Source: Gammaproteobacteria bacterium (GTDB lineage Bacteria > Pseudomonadota > Gammaproteobacteria > Poriferisulfidales > Oxydemutatoraceae). From it: DNA of 41,663 nucleotides. This document shows positions 1 through 10,300 of this stretch, one piece after another (position 1 is the stretch's first letter; each line of letters opens with the position of its first letter). Made by a program: the position numbers and the translations under genes. The stretch covers positions 1 to 41,663 of the forward strand of contig JAPPQC010000052.1 in NCBI GenBank assembly GCA_028817225.1, read 5' to 3'. The notes below the pieces were generated by a model. That model saw only the letters and a program-made list of their open reading frames with translations. It was not told the origin of the DNA and did no database searches.

Positions 1-129
1 TTGTCAGTGACAGGTCAATGTAGCCGCTGGTTCCTTCGGCGATGGTGGTTTGTGAGGAGTGAATGCGAATGCCGGGTGTTGCGACGGAATAGAGGGCGTT
101 TGCGATGTTGAGGGCGCCGCCGGAGGCGG
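1..129. repeat. Near-identical copy of 2696-2824
   Basis: Bases 1-129 and 2696-2824 differ at only two positions (7 and 110 of this copy). The segment encodes the junction between the S8 domain and the C-terminal beta module in both paralogues. The flanking catalytic domains are clearly more diverged, so identity is patchy. Confidence 0.85.
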
Positions 130-1510
130 CAGCGTCCTCAAAGGCCGGGAAACGGTCCACAGTGTTGAGCAGTGTGTTGCGCACATCGGTGACGGTCAAG
201 TCCGGCTTGTAGGACCACAGCAGGGCGGCGGCGCCTGCAACCTGGGGAGCTGCAAAGGAGGTTCCGGAGGCCCTGGAAATCGTGCCGCCAACCACCACGG
301 TTCGAATGAATTCACCGGGCGCCATCAAATCCACTACTGCTTTTCCGTAGTTGTTGCGTATGGTGCGGTGGCGTCTATCATGCGCCCCGACAACGATGAT
401 GTTGTGGAGGTCGTAGCAGGCTGGAGTGTGTGCTTGGGTCTGAGTAGTGAAGTGTCTCGCACCATTCCCGGCTGAATTGACATACAAGACCCCCTCCGCC
501 CCAAGATCGCTTATTCCATCATATTCTGCTTGTGTGTGTGGACAATCCTCCGGACTTCCCCCGCTGTGATTCATGACCCTGATATTGACACCTCTTCTCC
601 GCATCTTGAGAAGGTAATTGAACATGGACATCGTAAAGCCGCGCACGCTCATAATCCGGACATTCCAGGCGACGCCCGTGATTCCATAGTTGTTGTTTCC
701 GCGGGCTCCGAGAACACTGGAAACCTCTGTGCCGTGCGGGTTCCTTTCGCCGTCTTGAATGTTGCCGTCTCCGGGTCCTATGTGGGACGTCCAGCAGCCG
801 TGGATGTCGTCTATGCATCCATTGTTGTCATCGTCCACGTCTTCCTCGCCTTCCAGCTCCGCTTCGTTAACCCACAGGTTAGGGCGCAAGTCCGTGTTGT
901 TCAGGTCAATGCCGGTGTCCCTCACGACGACCACGACATCGTCGCTGCCGGTGGTGTAGGCCCATGCTTCCGGGGCGTCTATGTCCACACCGAATTGGGA
1001 ATCGTGGAGGTGGTACTGTTTCTCGAAATAAGGGTCGTTGGGGAAGATTCCGGGGGATTCAGCGTGCAGTACCCTTTCAGCGCTAAGGTCCACTTCTGCG
1101 TATTTCACCGACGGGTCCTGCTGAATAATTTCCAGCAGCCAGTCTGCATCCCATCCGGCCGGCACTTCAATGACGGACAGGTCGAGTTCGTCCAGGTAGT
1201 TTGTGCGTACTTCTTCCATTTGGAGGAGTATCGCCATTGGCCCGTCTGCGGGTTCGGGAATGCCGGACAGACGCTTGGCCAAGAGTATCCGGTGTTTAGT
1301 TTTTTTGTCGGGCGGGTCTTCAGGAACGATCTTGATGTTTTTCAGAATGTTCCTGAAATCTTTTTGTGCGGTGTTCGCGGTGTTTGTTCCGGGTGTTTCT
1401 GTTTCATCGCGCGGCGGTGTGGAAGATTCGGCCAGCAGTATCATCAGCAAGGCGACAATGCCCCCTCCGGTGAACCATCCGGTATTCCCTTTTTTCCACG
1501 AGGCTGTCAT
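1..1510 (-). CDS. Secreted S8 subtilase, paralogue 1 (C-terminus beyond the window)
   Basis: The minus-strand frame is open from an ATG at 1510 to the window edge, so at least 503 residues are seen and the C-terminus is missing. It begins with a short basic stretch and a hydrophobic segment (about residues 11-28), a signal peptide or anchor. An I9-like propeptide follows (DPSVKYAEVD near its end), then a peptidase S8 domain. The triad is intact: Asp198 in VVRDTGIDL, His259 in NPHGTEVSS and Ser418 in GTSFAAPQVAG, with the oxyanion Asn in AGNG. A Cys-containing, Asp/Asn-rich loop (DDDNNGCIDDIHGC) may bind calcium. After the catalytic domain a beta-rich module begins and runs off the edge. It is most likely an active exported serine endopeptidase. 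It lies directly downstream of its paralogue on the same strand. No clear Shine-Dalgarno precedes the ATG. Substrate unknown; the divergent giant protein nearby is a candidate by position only. Confidence 0.85.
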   Translation of the reverse strand, partial: MTASWKKGNTGWFTGGGIVALLMILLAESSTPPRDETETPGTNTANTAQKDFRNILKNIKIVPEDPPDKKTKHRILLAKRLSGIPEPADGPMAILLQMEEVRTNYLDELDLSVIEVPAGWDADWLLEIIQQDPSVKYAEVDLSAERVLHAESPGIFPNDPYFEKQYHLHDSQFGVDIDAPEAWAYTTGSDDVVVVVRDTGIDLNNTDLRPNLWVNEAELEGEEDVDDDNNGCIDDIHGCWTSHIGPGDGNIQDGERNPHGTEVSSVLGARGNNNYGITGVAWNVRIMSVRGFTMSMFNYLLKMRRRGVNIRVMNHSGGSPEDCPHTQAEYDGISDLGAEGVLYVNSAGNGARHFTTQTQAHTPACYDLHNIIVVGAHDRRHRTIRNNYGKAVVDLMAPGEFIRTVVVGGTISRASGTSFAAPQVAGAAALLWSYKPDLTVTDVRNTLLNTVDRFPAFEDAAASGGALNIANALYSVATPGIRIHSSQTTIAEGTSGYIDLSLT

Positions 1511-1530
1511 GCTGGTAAAGTACTTGCAAA

Positions 1531-1545
1531 CGGCAAAAAATGCCG
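1531..1545 (-). promoter_or_regulatory. Leader hairpin of subtilase paralogue 1
   Basis: CGGCA / TGCCG inverted repeat around a 5-A loop, 21 bases upstream of the ATG at 1510 and followed by five T on the plus strand. The same element sits at the same distance before paralogue 2 with different stem bases. It lies in the 5' leader, and no Shine-Dalgarno is visible after it. A role in translation or in ending antisense transcription is inference. Confidence 0.35.
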
Positions 1546-1628
1546 GTTTTTCAATGGGTATGATATATCAACGGCTGTTTGCCGGTGCCCTGGATTTCTT
1601 CTTTCGGGTGCAGTTCCGCTTCGCCGCC

Positions 1629-1646
1629 TAACCCGTTGCGGGGTTA
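1629..1646. other. Inverted repeat over the stop codon of subtilase paralogue 2
   Basis: TAACCC and GGGTTA form a 6-bp stem with a 6-base loop, and the last arm includes the TAA stop. There is no T-tract on either strand, so this is at best a weak 3'-end structure. The rest of 1511-1643 holds only the paralogue 1 leader and the C-terminal-side spacer. Confidence 0.3.
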
Positions 1647-4280
1647 CGGGTCGGTCTGGATGATGGTGGTGTTTGTGAGCACCGCGCCTTCAAGGAAGAC
1701 GCGCAGGCGCAGGTAGGTGGAGGAGTCTCCGTCGTCGTCTCTTGTGATCAGGAGGGCACGGTTGGGTTGGCCGAGTCTTGCGGCGGCATCAGGGGGGAGG
1801 GCCGGAGACAAGCGTATCCAGTGGGTTCTGCCCTCTATATCGTCCTCGTCTATTGAGTGGATGATGATTTCGGTTGCGGTGGCGTCCTCTACGATGGTTG
1901 CGGTTACGGGCCAGGTGTTGCCGCTGATGTTGTTGAACAGGTGGTTGATGTCGCCGCCCCCGATTGGTCTTGCGTTGAGGGAGAAAGTCACATCTTGCAC
2001 GGCCATGCGGTCGAGTGTGATGGTTGCGGTGGCGGTTGGGGCGTTTGTTTCTGTGTTGCTCTGTGTGATGGTGCGGGGCAGGACGGTGATGGTCATGATG
2101 GGGGTGTCGCTGTCTTCTATGGTCAGGGTGGCTTGCAGGGGCAGGGCCTGGGGCGAGATGCGGGGGTTTTCGGTGGTGACTTGCAGGTGGATGGTTTTGT
2201 CGGGGCCGTTGTAGCCTGGATTGTTGATTGTCTGGATGGTGAAGGTGGCGGAAGTGGAGTCGGCTTCGGCTGTGATGGTTTCGGGCAGCATGTAGTCTGT
2301 GTTTGCGGTTGCGGTGCCGGTGGCGGTGATGGTGAATTGTGCGGCGTTGAGCAGCCGGTCGCTGAATTGGATGGTGGCGGTTGCAGTGTCTCCTTCGGTG
2401 ATGCGTTGGGGTATGTGCAGGGTTGGCCTGATGCCTTCGCTTTGCAGTGTCATGGTTGCGGTGCGTACCATGGTTCGGTAGTCTGTGGTTGAGCGTTCGT
2501 CGTTGACCGAGACTTGCAGTGTGATTTCACTGCCGCTGGTTCCAGCGGCGCGGACGGTCATTCTCTGCGGGATGTGCCAGTTGCGGGAAGTGAAGGTCAG
2601 TGTGGAGGGTGTGACGACGGCATCGGCGTCAGAGAGCGGGGTGGCGACGCCTTCCAGCACAACGACCTCGCCGGAGGAGGGCCGGACGGGTTCTCTTGTC
2701 AATGACAGGTCAATGTAGCCGCTGGTTCCTTCGGCGATGGTGGTTTGTGAGGAGTGAATGCGAATGCCGGGTGTTGCGACGGAATAGAGGGCGTTTGCGA
2801 TGTTCAGGGCGCCGCCGGAGGCGACGGTGTCTGTGATGACAACGCTTGGAACACCGTCTATAACAACAGTGGCAGTGGTTTTGAATGTATCGAAGCGGTC
2901 CACGGTGTCAAGCAGCGCACTGCGAACCTCAGTGACGGTCAAGTCCGGCCTGAACGACCACAGCAGGGCGGCGGCGGCGGCGACATGAGGGGTTGCAAGG
3001 GAAGTTCCCCCGACACTACTTTTTCTGTAGCCAGCCGGTGCGAAACGAGTCAGGACATGCAAATTCTCGGCGGGCGCGTACAGGTCGCCAATATTGGTGC
3101 CGTAATTGGAGCCTTGGTCTGCGAAGCTAGTACTCACCCAACGAGTCCGGGAAGTCTCACTCTGTCCCGCGACAACAATCATGTTATCGGTTTTGAGGCA
3201 GCCCGGGCTGAGTTGCCTCGTCGCCTGTGTTGTGCTGTTGTAATTTATATCGCCGTTTCCAATTGCCTGGACAAACAGGATTCCCTTCTGCCCAGCATCT
3301 CTAATTGCATTGCGACGATCGCGATCACGATCGCCCGGATCAAGTGGGTCGCAACCTTCTTCGATGGCTCTGCTGTTATTGACGACCCTGACATTGACCC
3401 CTCTATCCCGCGTTCTCATGACATACGCTAATCCTTCCAGAAAAGGGCCCCGCACATACATAATCCGGGTATTCCAGATAACGCCTGTGAGTGCGTAATT
3501 GTTGTTTCCTCGCGCCAGAATACTGGAAACCACTCTGCCGTGGTGTTGATGCTCATCAAAAATCCTGCCATCTGCGGGGGTGTTGCGCACATTACAACCA
3601 TGCATATCGTCTATGCATCCATTGTTGTCATTGTCTATGCCGTCGCCTGCGATTTCACTGCTGTTGACCCAAAGATTGGGGAGCAGGTCTGGAGTAATGT
3701 CAAGTTCGCGGTTCTCGAGTACCGCAATGATGACTTTGTCGCTGCCGGTGGTGTAGGCCCACGCTTCCGGGGCGTCTATGTCCACATCGCGGACGGGGTC
3801 GTGAAGGTTTGTTTGGGCGTTGAAGGCCGGGTCGTTGGGCCAGATGCTGAAGGATTGCATCTTTTGCTCCTTGTATGCGTGCTTCACTGAAGGATCTTGC
3901 CGAATAATTTCCAAAAGCCAATTTGTATCCCATGTGGTGGGTACTTTGACAGCAGTAATGTCGAAATGGCCAAGGTAGGGTGTGTGAACCTCTTCCATTT
4001 GGGAGAGTACCGCCATCGGGCCGTTGGCGGGTTCGGGTACGCCGGACATGCGCTTGGCCAATAGCGTCTGATACCCGGCTTTTTCTTCCATGAGATGTTC
4101 GGGAACTGTCTTGATGTTTTTCAGGATGGGGCGATAATCTTTTTGTGCGGTTTTTGTTCCGAATGTTGCGACTTCATAACGAGGCGGTGTTGAAGATTCA
4201 GCCAGCAATATCATCATCAGAGCGGCAACAGCCCCCCCGATGTACCACCCGGTGTTCTTTGTTTTCCGCAAAAAAGTCAT
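1644..4280 (-). CDS. Secreted S8 subtilase-like protein, paralogue 2, catalytic Asp replaced
   Basis: 878 residues from the ATG at 4280. That start was chosen because it is followed by a signal/anchor segment matching paralogue 1; the frame is open further upstream, but those residues look like untranslated leader. The order is hydrophobic segment (about 10-28), degenerate I9-like propeptide, S8 domain (about 165-450), then a C-terminal half of three or four Calx-beta-like beta modules. His247 (HHGRVV) and Ser427 (GGTSLATPHVA) are present, and the oxyanion Asn lies in IGNG. Where paralogue 1 has RDTG, this protein has LENR, so the catalytic Asp is Glu189 and the motif Gly is Arg; the Thr after His is also Arg. 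It keeps the Cys-containing Asp/Asn loop. It could be a weak protease, a pseudoprotease or a binding protein. It is divergent from the giant repeat protein across about 116 bp. Confidence 0.85.
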   Translation of the reverse strand: MTFLRKTKNTGWYIGGAVAALMMILLAESSTPPRYEVATFGTKTAQKDYRPILKNIKTVPEHLMEEKAGYQTLLAKRMSGVPEPANGPMAVLSQMEEVHTPYLGHFDITAVKVPTTWDTNWLLEIIRQDPSVKHAYKEQKMQSFSIWPNDPAFNAQTNLHDPVRDVDIDAPEAWAYTTGSDKVIIAVLENRELDITPDLLPNLWVNSSEIAGDGIDNDNNGCIDDMHGCNVRNTPADGRIFDEHQHHGRVVSSILARGNNNYALTGVIWNTRIMYVRGPFLEGLAYVMRTRDRGVNVRVVNNSRAIEEGCDPLDPGDRDRDRRNAIRDAGQKGILFVQAIGNGDINYNSTTQATRQLSPGCLKTDNMIVVAGQSETSRTRWVSTSFADQGSNYGTNIGDLYAPAENLHVLTRFAPAGYRKSSVGGTSLATPHVAAAAALLWSFRPDLTVTEVRSALLDTVDRFDTFKTTATVVIDGVPSVVITDTVASGGALNIANALYSVATPGIRIHSSQTTIAEGTSGYIDLSLTREPVRPSSGEVVVLEGVATPLSDADAVVTPSTLTFTSRNWHIPQRMTVRAAGTSGSEITLQVSVNDERSTTDYRTMVRTATMTLQSEGIRPTLHIPQRITEGDTATATIQFSDRLLNAAQFTITATGTATANTDYMLPETITAEADSTSATFTIQTINNPGYNGPDKTIHLQVTTENPRISPQALPLQATLTIEDSDTPIMTITVLPRTITQSNTETNAPTATATITLDRMAVQDVTFSLNARPIGGGDINHLFNNISGNTWPVTATIVEDATATEIIIHSIDEDDIEGRTHWIRLSPALPPDAAARLGQPNRALLITRDDDGDSSTYLRLRVFLEGAVLTNTTIIQTDP
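2696..2824. repeat. Near-identical copy of 1-129
   Basis: Partner of the repeat at 1-129, inside the complete subtilase paralogue. 127 of 129 bases match by eye, in the same orientation and reading frame. Confidence 0.85.
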
Positions 4281-4302
4281 ACAGGAAAGGTGCTTGCGAA
4301 CG

Positions 4303-4314
4303 GCCAAAAATGGC
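4303..4314 (-). promoter_or_regulatory. Leader hairpin of subtilase paralogue 2
   Basis: GCCA / TGGC inverted repeat around a 4-A loop, at the same distance from the ATG (4280) as the hairpin before paralogue 1. The two leaders are alignable over about 70 bases. The two bases that differ within the element both lie in the stem and keep it paired in a shifted register. Confidence 0.35.
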
Positions 4315-4328
4315 GGTTTTTCAATGGT

Positions 4329-4334
4329 TATAAT
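4329..4334 (+). promoter_or_regulatory. Candidate -10 box (TATAAT) for the giant protein gene
   Basis: A consensus TATAAT lies in a near-symmetrical AT-rich patch of the 116-bp divergent region. Transcription would begin near 4341, giving a leader of about 56 bases to the ATG at 4397. On the minus strand the same patch offers TATATT/TATTAT for the subtilase at 4280. No good -35 is visible for either direction. Confidence 0.35.
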
Positions 4335-4396
4335 ATACCATGCCAAAGGGCGGTTTCTATGGTAGTATCGGCCATCCGTATGAACGGGACATTCAT

Positions 4397-7300
4397 ATGA
4401 AACCGACTCTTGCAGCAGCGAGACTGCTTTCCATATCAGCGGCATGGGCAATCCTGCCGTTTGCGACGCCCCTGCATGGTGCGTCGCCGGGCTTTCCCTT
4501 TGCCGAGGACTTTCAGTCACAATCCCTCCTTAACAGCACCGATACCACTGCACGGTGGACCAGCAGCGTTGTAACGCTTGGGCGTGCGCGCGGCGTTCAT
4601 GAGTCGGTTTTTACGATGCAGGACAGGCCGGTGGGCGCTGTGGGTAATGCCGAGATTTTTGACATTGCGCTGCAGGATATCAATGGCGACGGTCGTCTGG
4701 ATATCGTTACCGCCGGCCCGAACGGGGTTGTGGTTTATTTCAATGACCCGGCTTCCGGTTTTTCTCTGGCCAGTTCAACCGTTGTTACGACTACTTCTTC
4801 CCACCTGCTGACCTTTGGCGATTATGACAGGGACGGCGACCTGGATATCATTGCCGGTTCCTGGCTCAGGCGTTCCAATGTGATACTGCACAAGAACGAC
4901 GGGCGCGGCGGGTTTGACAGCGCCGCCATTGATTCCTCGGTTCCGGATCTGGTCGCCAACGGTCTTGCGACAGCGGACATTGACGGCGACGGCCATCTGG
5001 ACCTTGCGATTGCACTGCAAGGGCGCGAGGGCGGAGTTGACCTTTACCGCAACGATGGCAATGGGGGCTTCAGGCACCAGGACACGGTTGATTCAGGCGG
5101 CCCTCACCGGGATATACAGATGGGCGACCTCAACGGGGATGGCCGCCCGGATATTGTGCTTGTCAAGGATGGCGTCGGCGGGTTTCATCTGAACAGTTTT
5201 AATCCTGCAAGGCCGGATGTCTGGAGGTTTGAGAGCATGACATCGTTCAGCAGCCGCACAGGCACCCGTCTTGTGCTGGGCGATGTGAACAATGACAGCC
5301 ATCTGGATATCGTGGTGAGCGTGAGATCGGCGCGCAACAGCGTGCATCTGAACAATGGTTCGGGCGTTTTTGGGTCGGCGTTTATCAGCCCCAACCGCAC
5401 ATCACTGGATGTGGCGCTGGGAGACATTGACGGAGACGGTGATCTGGATGTCGTCGAGGGGAACATTCGGCATCGGCGGGGTTTTTCGTTTATCTACACA
5501 AACGACGGCAGCGGGAACTTTGATACAAACGGCTCACGCATTCTTTTGGCCCGCTCAAGGGCGGTGGCGCTTGGTGATGTGGACAATGACGGCGACCTGG
5601 ACATTGTTTTTGGCAATCAGAACGCCGCGCTGAGAGTCAAAGTGAACCCGGGAATCACCGCCGCTGACGCGCCAAGCGACAGCCTGTTTGACACCGGGCA
5701 CGGGCGGGTGGTTTCGGGCAAGGTCAATGGTGATGCACAGGTGCCGCATATCGTTTTTCTGACTGCGACGGAAGTGCAGCAGGCGCATACGGAGATTGAA
5801 TATTACTTGTCCAACGATGGCGGCGAACACTGGGTTCGCGGTTATCCCGGCGAGAGTGTCCGGTTTCTGGCGAGGGGCAATGATTTGCGCTGGCGCGCCG
5901 AGTTGAAGTCCCGCTCGTCCACGCTGACGCCGACACTGACGCGGGTCGGCATTGAGAATGTGTTGCAAGTGTCCATTGACGGCGATGTTTTCAGGGGCAA
6001 CGAGATTTACACCGCAACCAGCCAGACCACACAGAAAGCATCCACGCCGGTGACAATCAGGCTGCTGAACCGAGGCGACCGGGCGCTCACGATTACCGGG
6101 ATTGAAACCGTTCGGGAAGCATTCGTGTTGCAGGACAGGCAAGGTGAGACTCTGCCTCAACCCTTGTCCATAGAGATAGAAGGCAAGAGCCATGCAGATT
6201 TCCGCCTGGTGTTTGAACCGGAGCGGCGGGGAACGACTGACTCAACGCTGACGATTTTTGGCAGTGAGGGAGACCGTGCTTTTCCCGAAGTCAAGGTGGG
6301 GTTGAGGGGGCGGGGGCTTGCGCCGGAGATAGGTATTCTGGATATTGATGTTGTTCCCATTGGCGTCCGCGTCGGAACCAGCGGCAGCCAGACTGTAACA
6401 ATAGAAAACAACGGCGAGGAACTGCTGCGCGTCAGAACTCCAACGATAACGAATCCGCAATATTCACTGGCTAATCCCGCTGCTTTTCCTGTAACCGCGA
6501 CTGCCGGCAACTTTGTGGAAATTGGATTCTGGTTTGAACCGGAGAAGCCCGGCACCGCCACCACCGACATCATCTTCCCCAGCAATGCGGATAAAGGCAC
6601 CCAGACAACAACACTGGAAGCCAAGGGCGTCGCCCCGGTGATAGAAATCCCCCCGCCCGCCCTTGTCAGTGTCCGCGAGGGCGGGCGCACAACCGGCGAG
6701 ATAGTGATAAGAAACACAGGCGACTGGAATATGGCCATCACCGCCGTTACGGGAACAGACACAGTCTTCGATTTTGTCTCCCCCACGACGGCCAGCATCA
6801 ACGGGTTCGGCCTGATGGTGCCCAGGGAATCATCGGAGACAGTTGTGTTCAGTTTCAGGCCGCAGATGAACGCGCGTTCATCCCCCACCGCCAATATCGT
6901 CTTCACCAGCGACGCCTTCAACGAAACGCAGACAGAAGTAATACTGAAAGGCAGGGGCACCGCGCCGGAGGTTGGTTTTGACAAATCGCAACTTCCGGTT
7001 GATTTCGGCAATGTTCGTTTCGGTCAAAGCGTCACCCGGACTGTGGTGATAGAAAACATCGGCGACGAGCCGCTGATTGTCAGCGGAGTGGTGTCGGCAG
7101 TGACCGACAGTGTGCCGGGCGTGTTCTCGTGGGAGCCTCCCACCGAAGGGGCCGCCAGCCAGACAGTGCCCGCCGGTGAAAGCGCGCTGCTGGGCCTGCG
7201 TTTCACGCCGGCGGGCAAGGCGGACTTTGATGACCAACTGATGATAGACAGCGACGCGGTCAACATGTTTAAAGAGCGCCTGACTGTTGAGGGTGAAGGC

Positions 7301-10300
7301 GTGGCGTCTGTGATGGCCATTGCCATCACCAGCACGGACGCCGGAAATCCGAAGGGCAGCACCGCTTCGGTCGTGTTGCATGATTTCGGGGATGTGACAA
7401 TCAACGACGATAGATCGAGAAAGGTGATTATTTCCAACGAACTCGGCACTGCGTCGTTGACGGCCGGGATTCCCGCGATTACCGAAAGATTCTTCCAGTG
7501 GAAGACACCGCCTCCGGACACGATTGTCCTGGCGGAACACGATTCAACATCCAGCCTGATTCTGGTTTTTGAGCCGGAAGAACGCGGGCCGCGCAGCGCC
7601 ACGCTGGTTTTTCCCAACGACGCGCTGAATGGCACTCAGACCGTCATACTGAGGGGCCGGGGCACGGGGGCGGAGATGGAACTGCGCGTGGGCGGCGAGA
7701 TTCTTCTCCCGAACACAACCCACACTGTCAGCGGCATCTGGGTGAACAGAAGCACCGAGGTTCGCGTGGAGGTGCGCAATATCGGCAATGTGTCCATGAA
7801 GGTGAACGAGCCGATGAAGGAAGACAGGACCGAAGAAGGGTTCATGCCGCTTGGAAACCATGGCCAGCCGCGTGTTGTGACCGAGAATCAGTCGGTGATT
7901 TTCATATATGAGTTCAAACCGAACAAGCGCGGAACCGCCACCACCCTTGTAACTTTCAAAAGCGATGCGGTGAGCAGCGGCGAGCAGACCATCATACTGC
8001 ACAGCAAGGGTGTGGGGCCTGTGATTTCCACCGTGCCCGGCGCAATCCTGGGCGTACGGTTTGACGATGTTCGCGTCGGCAAAAGCACCGACGAGGAAGT
8101 GTTGATAACCAACAAGGGCGATTTTCCGCTGATGATTACTTCGTTGGCGGTGACTAACACGGGTGCCAAGGAAGTGAGCGAATCGGTGATTACGGTGGTG
8201 AACCCTCCGGAGTTTCCCAAAGAGTTGTCAGTCGGCACGACCCTGTCGCTCACGCTGCGCTTCACGCCGGAAGACAGGGACGGGGTTGGCGGTCTTCTGC
8301 TTATCGGGAGCGATACAGTCGATGGCGGCGGGTTGCTGCCTATTTTTGGCCAGGGCCTTGCGGCGGAGATTTCCATTATCATTACCGCCACCGATGCGGT
8401 TGTGGCTCATGACGGTTCCAACCAGCTCATGCTTGAGACGGTGTCATATGGTTTTGGAAATGTGCCGGTTGGCACAAGCGCATCCGCGAAAGTGTCCATT
8501 GCCAACGAGCACGGCAATACGCCACTGCGGGTTGGGATTGAAGAGATTAACAACCCGCATTTCAGGTGGGAGAACTATCCTGAAGGCGGCGTGGTTGACT
8601 TGGACGCCAGAACAAGCTCCAGCCTGATTCTTACTTTTGAGCCGAAAAGCCACGGGGTGAAGACTGCCGGGTTTGTGGTGGAGAGTGATGCATACAACGC
8701 CACCCGGACGGATGTGACGCTGACGGGCGAAGGTTTGGGGGCGGTGATGGAACTCCGGGTGGGCGACAAGCGCCTTGTTCCAGGCATGGCCCACATCATC
8801 AGCGCAACCAGAGTGCATGCGAGCACGACGGTTGCCGTGGCGGTGCACAATCTTGGCAATGCGCCGATGGAGATAGACCCTCCGGCGAAGAGTGACAGAG
8901 GCGCAATAGAAGGGTTCGCGCTGGTTGGAGCCGATAACATGCGCAAGGTTGTGACCGGCGGCCAATCGGTGACTTTCAGATTCCGGCTCAGCCCGGACGA
9001 GCGCGGAACCGCGGTTACCGACATCACCTTTGCCAGCGATGCGGCCAGCAGCGGCAACCAGACCATCACGCTGAATGGCAAGGCCGTGGCGCCGGAGATG
9101 GTTGTGTGGGTTGGCGGCGAGAGGCGCGAGTCGGGCAGGGCGCCCTACGACTTCGGGAAAGTGCTGATTGGCAAGACCGCAAGCCGGACAGTGGTGATAC
9201 GCAATGATGGCGATGCGCCGCTTGAGGTCAGTTCGGTTGTTGCCCGCCTGGTGAGGTTTGGGCACATCTTTACGGTTTCCAGTGACCACCGCACCTGGCC
9301 CGTTGTGATTGATGTCGGTTCGTCCAAATCATGGACATTGTCTTTTGAGCCTCTCGATGACAGGACCAGGGTTCCCCATGGAGCACTGGAGATTGACAGC
9401 GACGGCTTCGCGGCACAGGACTGGAGCCTGGATTTGGAGGGGCGGGGTGTTGAGCCTGTCATTGAGGTGATGGCCGGCGGCATGACATTGGGATTGAGCG
9501 AAACCATTAACCTTCGCACGCCGCCGAATGTGGCGGTGACGACGGATATCATCGTCTGGAACCGGGGGAGTGCCGATTTGACGGTGCATGACATCGGCTT
9601 GTGGCGAAGCGATGGTCTCATTGTTGATGCGCTCGGGCACTACAACCTGCCCGGTGGCGGTATGACAATCCCGGAGAACTCTTCCCATACATGGACACTG
9701 CACTTCATTCCGCCCGATGTTGCCACCACGCACGCAGAGTTAATCAGGATAGTCAGCAGCGACAAGGCCAGCCCCTTTGATTTGAAGGTGCGCGGTGTTG
9801 GTGTGGGGCCTGATTTGGTCACCAGTTTCAGAGGGTGCAGCAGAGAGCAGGACATTCATTGTCATCTGGATGACATACGGGCGGGGGCAACGACTTCTGT
9901 GGAATTGACCATAAGCAACCGGGGCAACGAGTTGCTTACGGGCACGGTCAGGATGACACCCGGCAACCGGGATTACCGCGTTTACAGAATAAACGGTTCC
10001 GAATTCTTTCGGATTAATCTTGGGCCGGACGAAATAATAACGCGGACAATAACCTTTTCCCCATGGGATGCCAACCCCATACCCCCGGGGCAAAGCTCAA
10101 AACACCGACGCGCGGTGTGGGTCAAGATAAGAACCAATGACCCCGTTGAGCGGGAGAGGGTGATAGATGTGTGGGGCCAGATTGTCGGCCCCGAGATGCA
10201 TGTGGATATTGGCAGTCCGGTTTCAATCTATACCGGAAGCACGGAAACGCGGAAGCGGGAGCATGATTTTGGCGATGTAACGGTGGGCACATCGGCAACC

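Noticed and set aside
530..1663. Plus-strand open frame of 377 codons opposite subtilase paralogue 1
   Set aside because: The minus strand carries an intact S8 triad and propeptide; the plus-strand translation has no domain.
1644..4280. Subtilase paralogue 2 as a pseudogene
   Set aside because: The frame is open and folds in the expected order; only active-site motif changes are seen, so it is kept as a coding gene with doubtful catalysis.
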